Shown here in pieces: positions 61,289 to 64,000 of a DNA stretch of 64,000 bases; within the stretch, counting starts at the first letter, position 1; each line of letters begins with the position of its first letter. The DNA comes from Pseudosporangium ferrugineum. GTDB lineage: Bacteria > Actinomycetota > Actinomycetes > Mycobacteriales > Micromonosporaceae. Made by a program: the position numbers and the translations under genes. The notes below the pieces were generated by a model. That model worked only from the letters and a program-made list of their open reading frames with translations. It made no database searches and was not told the DNA's origin. The DNA is taken from assembly GCF_003002065.1 (NCBI RefSeq), contig NZ_PVZG01000025.1, positions 1 through 64,000 of the forward strand, in the 5' to 3' direction.

Positions 61289-61993
61289 ATGAAACGCCTG
61301 TTCGCCGTCCTGGCCGCCGTCGCCGCGCTGGTCGCCGTCCCCGCTGGTGCCGCGGCGGCCGCGCCCGGCGGCCCGACCCAGTTGAACGCGGCGGACATGC
61401 TGCTGCTCAACGGGGTACGCCAGGCCGGCCTCTGGGAGATTCCCGCAGGTCAGATGGCGGCAACCCGGGGTGGCTCCGCCCAGGTGCGCAAGGTCGGCGC
61501 CATGATCGCCGACCAGCATGTCGAGCTGGACCGGCTCGTCGTCGACGCGGCGAACAAGCTCGGCACCACGATCCCGGCGACGCCGACCGCTCAGCAGCAG
61601 GGCTGGCTCAACGAGATGCAGAGCAACCGGGGCCGCCAATTCGACCAGATCTTCGTCACGCGGCTGCGCAACGCCCACGGCAAGATCTTCCCGGTCATCG
61701 GGGCGGTGCGGGCGGCCACCCGCGATCCGGTGGTCCGCAAGCTGGCCGACGACGCGAACATCTTCGTGATGAATCACATGAAGATGCTCGAAAGCACGGG
61801 CCTGGTGCGTTACGAGATGCTCGCGCCGGCCGCCCTGCCGGCCGCGCAGGACACCTCGGGGCTGGCGCTCGCCCGGGCGAACACCGGTGTCACGCCCCCG
61901 GTCGAACCGGCGATCCTGTGGGTCATCCTGGCGGCGATGGTTGCCCTGGGCGTGGGCACCGGGATCCGGCTGTACGTCCGTACCCGGGCGTAG
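61289..61993 (+). CDS. Secreted DUF4142 protein with C-terminal membrane helix
   Basis: 234 residues. Signal peptide (LFAVLAAVAALVAVPAGAAAAAP), DUF4142 helical domain about 35-175 (ADMLLLNGVRQAGLWEIPAGQMA, IADQHVELDRLVVDAANKLG, FVTRLRNAHGKIFPVI), then a C-terminal helix (about 208-228) and RLYVRTRA, so membrane-tethered. GGAGG five bases before ATG. Function unknown. Ferritin-like fold is commonly suggested for the family. Confidence 0.82.
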   Translation: MKRLFAVLAAVAALVAVPAGAAAAAPGGPTQLNAADMLLLNGVRQAGLWEIPAGQMAATRGGSAQVRKVGAMIADQHVELDRLVVDAANKLGTTIPATPTAQQQGWLNEMQSNRGRQFDQIFVTRLRNAHGKIFPVIGAVRAATRDPVVRKLADDANIFVMNHMKMLESTGLVRYEMLAPAALPAAQDTSGLALARANTGVTPPVEPAILWVILAAMVALGVGTGIRLYVRTRA

Positions 61994-62044
61994 GGCTATC
62001 ATCGAGCCTTTCCGTGCACTCATGCACTTATCCGGGGAGATTCG

Positions 62045-62476
62045 ATGGTTCCTGCGACGGTCGAGTTCCTCCTGGTGCAGGACGATCCCGCGGAGGAGCT
62101 CTATCTGCGGGAGATGTGGGAGACGCACAAGGTCCTCAACCGCGTGCATGCCGTCCATGACGCGCGGCGGGCCGTGGACTTCCTGCAGCGCCGGCCGCCG
62201 TACGAGTCGGCGCCGGTCCCGGATGTGGTGCTGCTCGATCTGAGCCTGCCCGGTCATGACGGCCGGCATCTGCTGCAGTGGCTGCGCGATCGCCCGGAGA
62301 CCGGGGACCTTCCCGTGGTCGTTCTCGTCGACTCGCCCGCCGCGGAGTGGATCGTCCGGCGCGAGGCGCTGCCGGTGCAGGGCTACGTGACCAAGCCCGT
62401 CGACTTTGCCCGCCTCACGGACATCGTCCGCACCCTGGAGTCCGCCGCCTTCCTCGTCGTCGCCCGGCCGTCATGA
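62045..62476 (+). CDS. Single-domain response regulator (Rcp1-like)
   Basis: 143 residues, receiver domain only. Acidic residues in VQDDPAEE, phospho-acceptor Asp in VVLLDLSLPG, Lys in YVTKPVDF. The usual Ser/Thr is in VLVDS. Typical of Rcp1-type partners for phytochrome or GAF kinases. No kinase adjoins it. GGGGAG five bases before the ATG. Confidence 0.88.
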   Translation: MVPATVEFLLVQDDPAEELYLREMWETHKVLNRVHAVHDARRAVDFLQRRPPYESAPVPDVVLLDLSLPGHDGRHLLQWLRDRPETGDLPVVVLVDSPAAEWIVRREALPVQGYVTKPVDFARLTDIVRTLESAAFLVVARPS

Positions 62477-62490
62477 GTGCACCGGCGACC

Positions 62491-62506
62491 GTCACACAAC
62501 TGTCAT
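62491..62506 (+). promoter_or_regulatory. GTCA direct repeat upstream of the second BON gene
   Basis: GTCAC at 62491 and GTCAT at 62502, about 110 bases before the BON ATG and in the same orientation. Confidence 0.6.
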
Positions 62507-62615
62507 GCGGGTGCAGGGCCTCCGCGATGTGCCGGTGCGAGCGTGTTCCCCTGTGGCCGGAGCGCTCGCTCGCGCGGTCCCGGCCCGCCCGATCGATCCG
62601 ACCGAGGAGCCTGCC

Positions 62616-63023
62616 ATGACCCCCTGCTCGTCGCCCGGACCCTCAGACGATGCCGACGGCTCCCGACGCCGCGACGATGCCGGGACGTACGACCTCTGGG
62701 ACGACTTCGAACGCAGCTACTGCTGGAACGACGACGTTGAGCTGCCGGAATCCTGGGAGGAGCCCGACGACGGGGCCGCCTGGGACGATGCCGAGGAGTT
62801 CGCGGACGAGGCGGACCTGCGGCTGGTGCACCGGGTCGCCGACGGCCTGGTGGCCGACACGCGCATCCGTGGCCGTCATGTCCAGGTGACCGTGCAGAAC
62901 GGAGTCGTCATCCTCGAGGGTGCCGTGGACACGGCGGAGGTGCGCGATGCGGCCGGTCGGTGCGCCTGGTCGACGCCCGGCGTGCACGACGTCTGCAACA
63001 TGCTGATGACCGACGACTGGTGA
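62616..63023 (+). CDS. BON-domain protein, paralogue 2
   Basis: 135 residues. An acidic N-terminus (about 1-68, many Asp and Glu) is followed by a BON domain (about 68-130): LRLVHRVADGLVADTRI, VQNGVVILEGAVDTAEV and CAWSTPGVHDVCNML. The second half is nearly the same as the BON protein at 10260-10571, but the N-terminus is unrelated. GAGGAG six bases before the ATG. Confidence 0.85.
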   Translation: MTPCSSPGPSDDADGSRRRDDAGTYDLWDDFERSYCWNDDVELPESWEEPDDGAAWDDAEEFADEADLRLVHRVADGLVADTRIRGRHVQVTVQNGVVILEGAVDTAEVRDAAGRCAWSTPGVHDVCNMLMTDDW

Positions 63024-63033
63024 GCCGGCCGGC

Positions 63034-63921
63034 TCAGGACCTGGCGAGCAGCCGGCGGACCTCGGGCGCGGCGGGATCGTCCGGTGCCGCCTTCAGGAAG
63101 CGGCGCAGGGTGGTGGTCGCGTCCGGCGAGCCGGAGGCGCGTCGCGCCAGGCCCAGGAGGAGCAGAGCCTCGGTGTTGCCGGGGGAGTCGTGCAGGACCT
63201 GTCCGGCCGTCGTGGCCGCCTCTGCCGCCCTGTCGGACCGCAGCAGGGTGAACGCCAGCCGCAGCCGGGTACGGTCGTCCGGCCGTTGCGCCACCACATC
63301 GCGGTAGACCTCGGAGGCTTCGGCGTACCGGCCCTGGCCCTCCAGCGACCGCGCGAGCGTCAGCAGCGATGACGTGGAGTCCGCGGCGGCGCGGGCCGGC
63401 GGATCGGCGCTGTCGTGGTCCGGGCCGGCGAACGCGACGACGGCGACCAGGGCGATGACCGCGACCGCGACGGTGTCCCACATCCGGGCTCGCCCGATCG
63501 GCGGCGCCGGCGTCCGCGGGTCCCGATCCGGCGGCGCCGCGGGGCGGCGCCGGCGTTGCCGGAGCACGATCAGGACGACCGCGGCGACGGCCAGCAACGG
63601 CACCAGCCAGAGCAGGATCCCGATGCCGTCGTAGCCGGGTTCGGCGAGGACGCCCTCGCCGTAACGGTCCACAAAGAACTGGCGTACCTGGTCCGGGGTG
63701 CGGCCGGCGGCAAGCTGCTGGTCGATGGTGTCCCGCATGGCGGCGGCCATCGGCGACTGCGACTGGGCCACGGACTCGCCCTGGCACGCCGGGCACAGCA
63801 GCCCTTCGGCGATGCCGTGCGCGGTCTCGGGGCGAGGTGCGGCGGACCGCCAGACGGCCGTTCCCGCCGCTGCCAGCAGCACGGCGGCGACGGCCAGCAG
63901 GAGCAGCCGGCGCAGCCTCAT
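63034..63921 (-). CDS. ccmH: CcmH-type cytochrome c maturation protein with TPR tail
   Basis: 295 residues. A signal helix precedes a CcmH domain (about 30-105) with the redox pair LLCPACQGESVAQSQSP and DQVRQFFVDRYGEGVLAEP. Two further helices (about 102-120 and 147-165) follow, then a TPR-like region (about 190-290). It reduces apocytochrome c for haem attachment. ATG 63921 overlaps the upstream stop. Fits an actinobacterial or proteobacterial-type Ccm cluster continuing beyond the window. Confidence 0.87.
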   Translation of the reverse strand: MRLRRLLLLAVAAVLLAAAGTAVWRSAAPRPETAHGIAEGLLCPACQGESVAQSQSPMAAAMRDTIDQQLAAGRTPDQVRQFFVDRYGEGVLAEPGYDGIGILLWLVPLLAVAAVVLIVLRQRRRRPAAPPDRDPRTPAPPIGRARMWDTVAVAVIALVAVVAFAGPDHDSADPPARAAADSTSSLLTLARSLEGQGRYAEASEVYRDVVAQRPDDRTRLRLAFTLLRSDRAAEAATTAGQVLHDSPGNTEALLLLGLARRASGSPDATTTLRRFLKAAPDDPAAPEVRRLLARS

Positions 63922-64000
63922 GACGCCGCCAGCAGCGGCGGGATCCGCTGCTCCAGCCAGGCGGCGTCCACCGCGCCCTGCGCCCACCAGCGCAGTTGCC
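63918..64000 (-). CDS. C-terminus of an upstream gene, probably a CcmG/DsbE-type redoxin (runs off window)
   Basis: 26 codons and a TGA. Residues WAQGAVDAAWLEQRIPPLLAAS resemble the last helix of thioredoxin-like CcmG proteins (GxVDxxxLexxIxPLL), and position before ccmH agrees. Too short to be sure. Confidence 0.45.
   Translation of the reverse strand, partial: QLRWWAQGAVDAAWLEQRIPPLLAAS

Noticed and set aside
1..64000. tRNA genes, rRNA or CRISPR arrays
   Set aside because: I saw no TTCGA-type T-loop with matching acceptor arms, no rRNA stretches and no evenly spaced short repeats. The only tandem repeat found lies inside nuoL.

Overview
The window is 64 kb of very GC-rich DNA with dense, often start-stop-overlapping genes, many GTG starts, GGAGG-type ribosome binding sites and lipobox lipoproteins. 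Gene content (MtrAB/LpqB-like module, ANTAR and SigB-type sigma proteins, SPW and PRC-barrel proteins, MMPL transporter) points to an actinobacterium. Micromonosporaceae such as Actinoplanes is a guess from overall flavour, not something proved here. I saw no rRNA, tRNA or CRISPR array.

Layout. 0-0.7 kb: the N-terminus of an IS630-type transposase and an internally deleted sodium:calcium antiporter remnant. 0.7-13.7 kb: envelope and stress genes: phospholipase D, a Ser/Thr kinase with a CBM2-like outer domain, a secreted beta-propeller, OB-fold lipoproteins, a STAS protein, a two-component system followed by a GerMN lipoprotein, BON and general-stress proteins, and an ion channel. 13.7-26 kb: DUF421, AI-2E, ANTAR-GAF, PRC-barrel, a sigma factor fused to a STAS domain, an SDR, an MMPL transporter, small lipoproteins and a deleted ZIP gene. 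26-35 kb: a cation efflux gene, then a complex I-like operon nuoA-X-H-J-K-L-M-N that has the membrane arm but no NADH module and no recognisable Fe-S subunits. 35-50 kb: a carbon and energy block (ThDP oxidase/decarboxylase, FAD/Fe-S oxidoreductase, enolase-superfamily enzyme, sugar transporter, proton antiporter, NDH-2, glucose dehydrogenase, GH15) and an HtrA protease. 50-60 kb: a second sigma-STAS fusion, an FAD oxidoreductase, a permease and a three-gene formate dehydrogenase whose catalytic subunit is read through an in-frame UGA (selenocysteine). 60-64 kb: SPW, MarR, DUF4142, a single-domain response regulator, a second BON protein and the end of a cytochrome c maturation cluster.

Two regulatory signals tie the region together. 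First, at least eleven intergenic sites have the form GTTTSN, exactly 13 bases, then GGGTAG or a close variant. This is the SigB/SigF promoter type. Sites lie before both sigma-STAS genes, the kinase, channel, MMPL, CDF, ThDP enzyme, NDH-2, permease and formate dehydrogenase. Second, nine sites carry GTCA repeated 11 bases apart (consensus GTCAYSRRAYYGTCAT). Seven of them lie about 75-115 bases upstream of a stress or envelope gene in the same orientation, including both BON genes, HtrA, an OB-fold lipoprotein and the gene divergent from the response regulator. I infer a stress and respiratory-energy island run by self-regulated sigma-STAS proteins and an MtrA-like response regulator. This is the most interesting system in the window.
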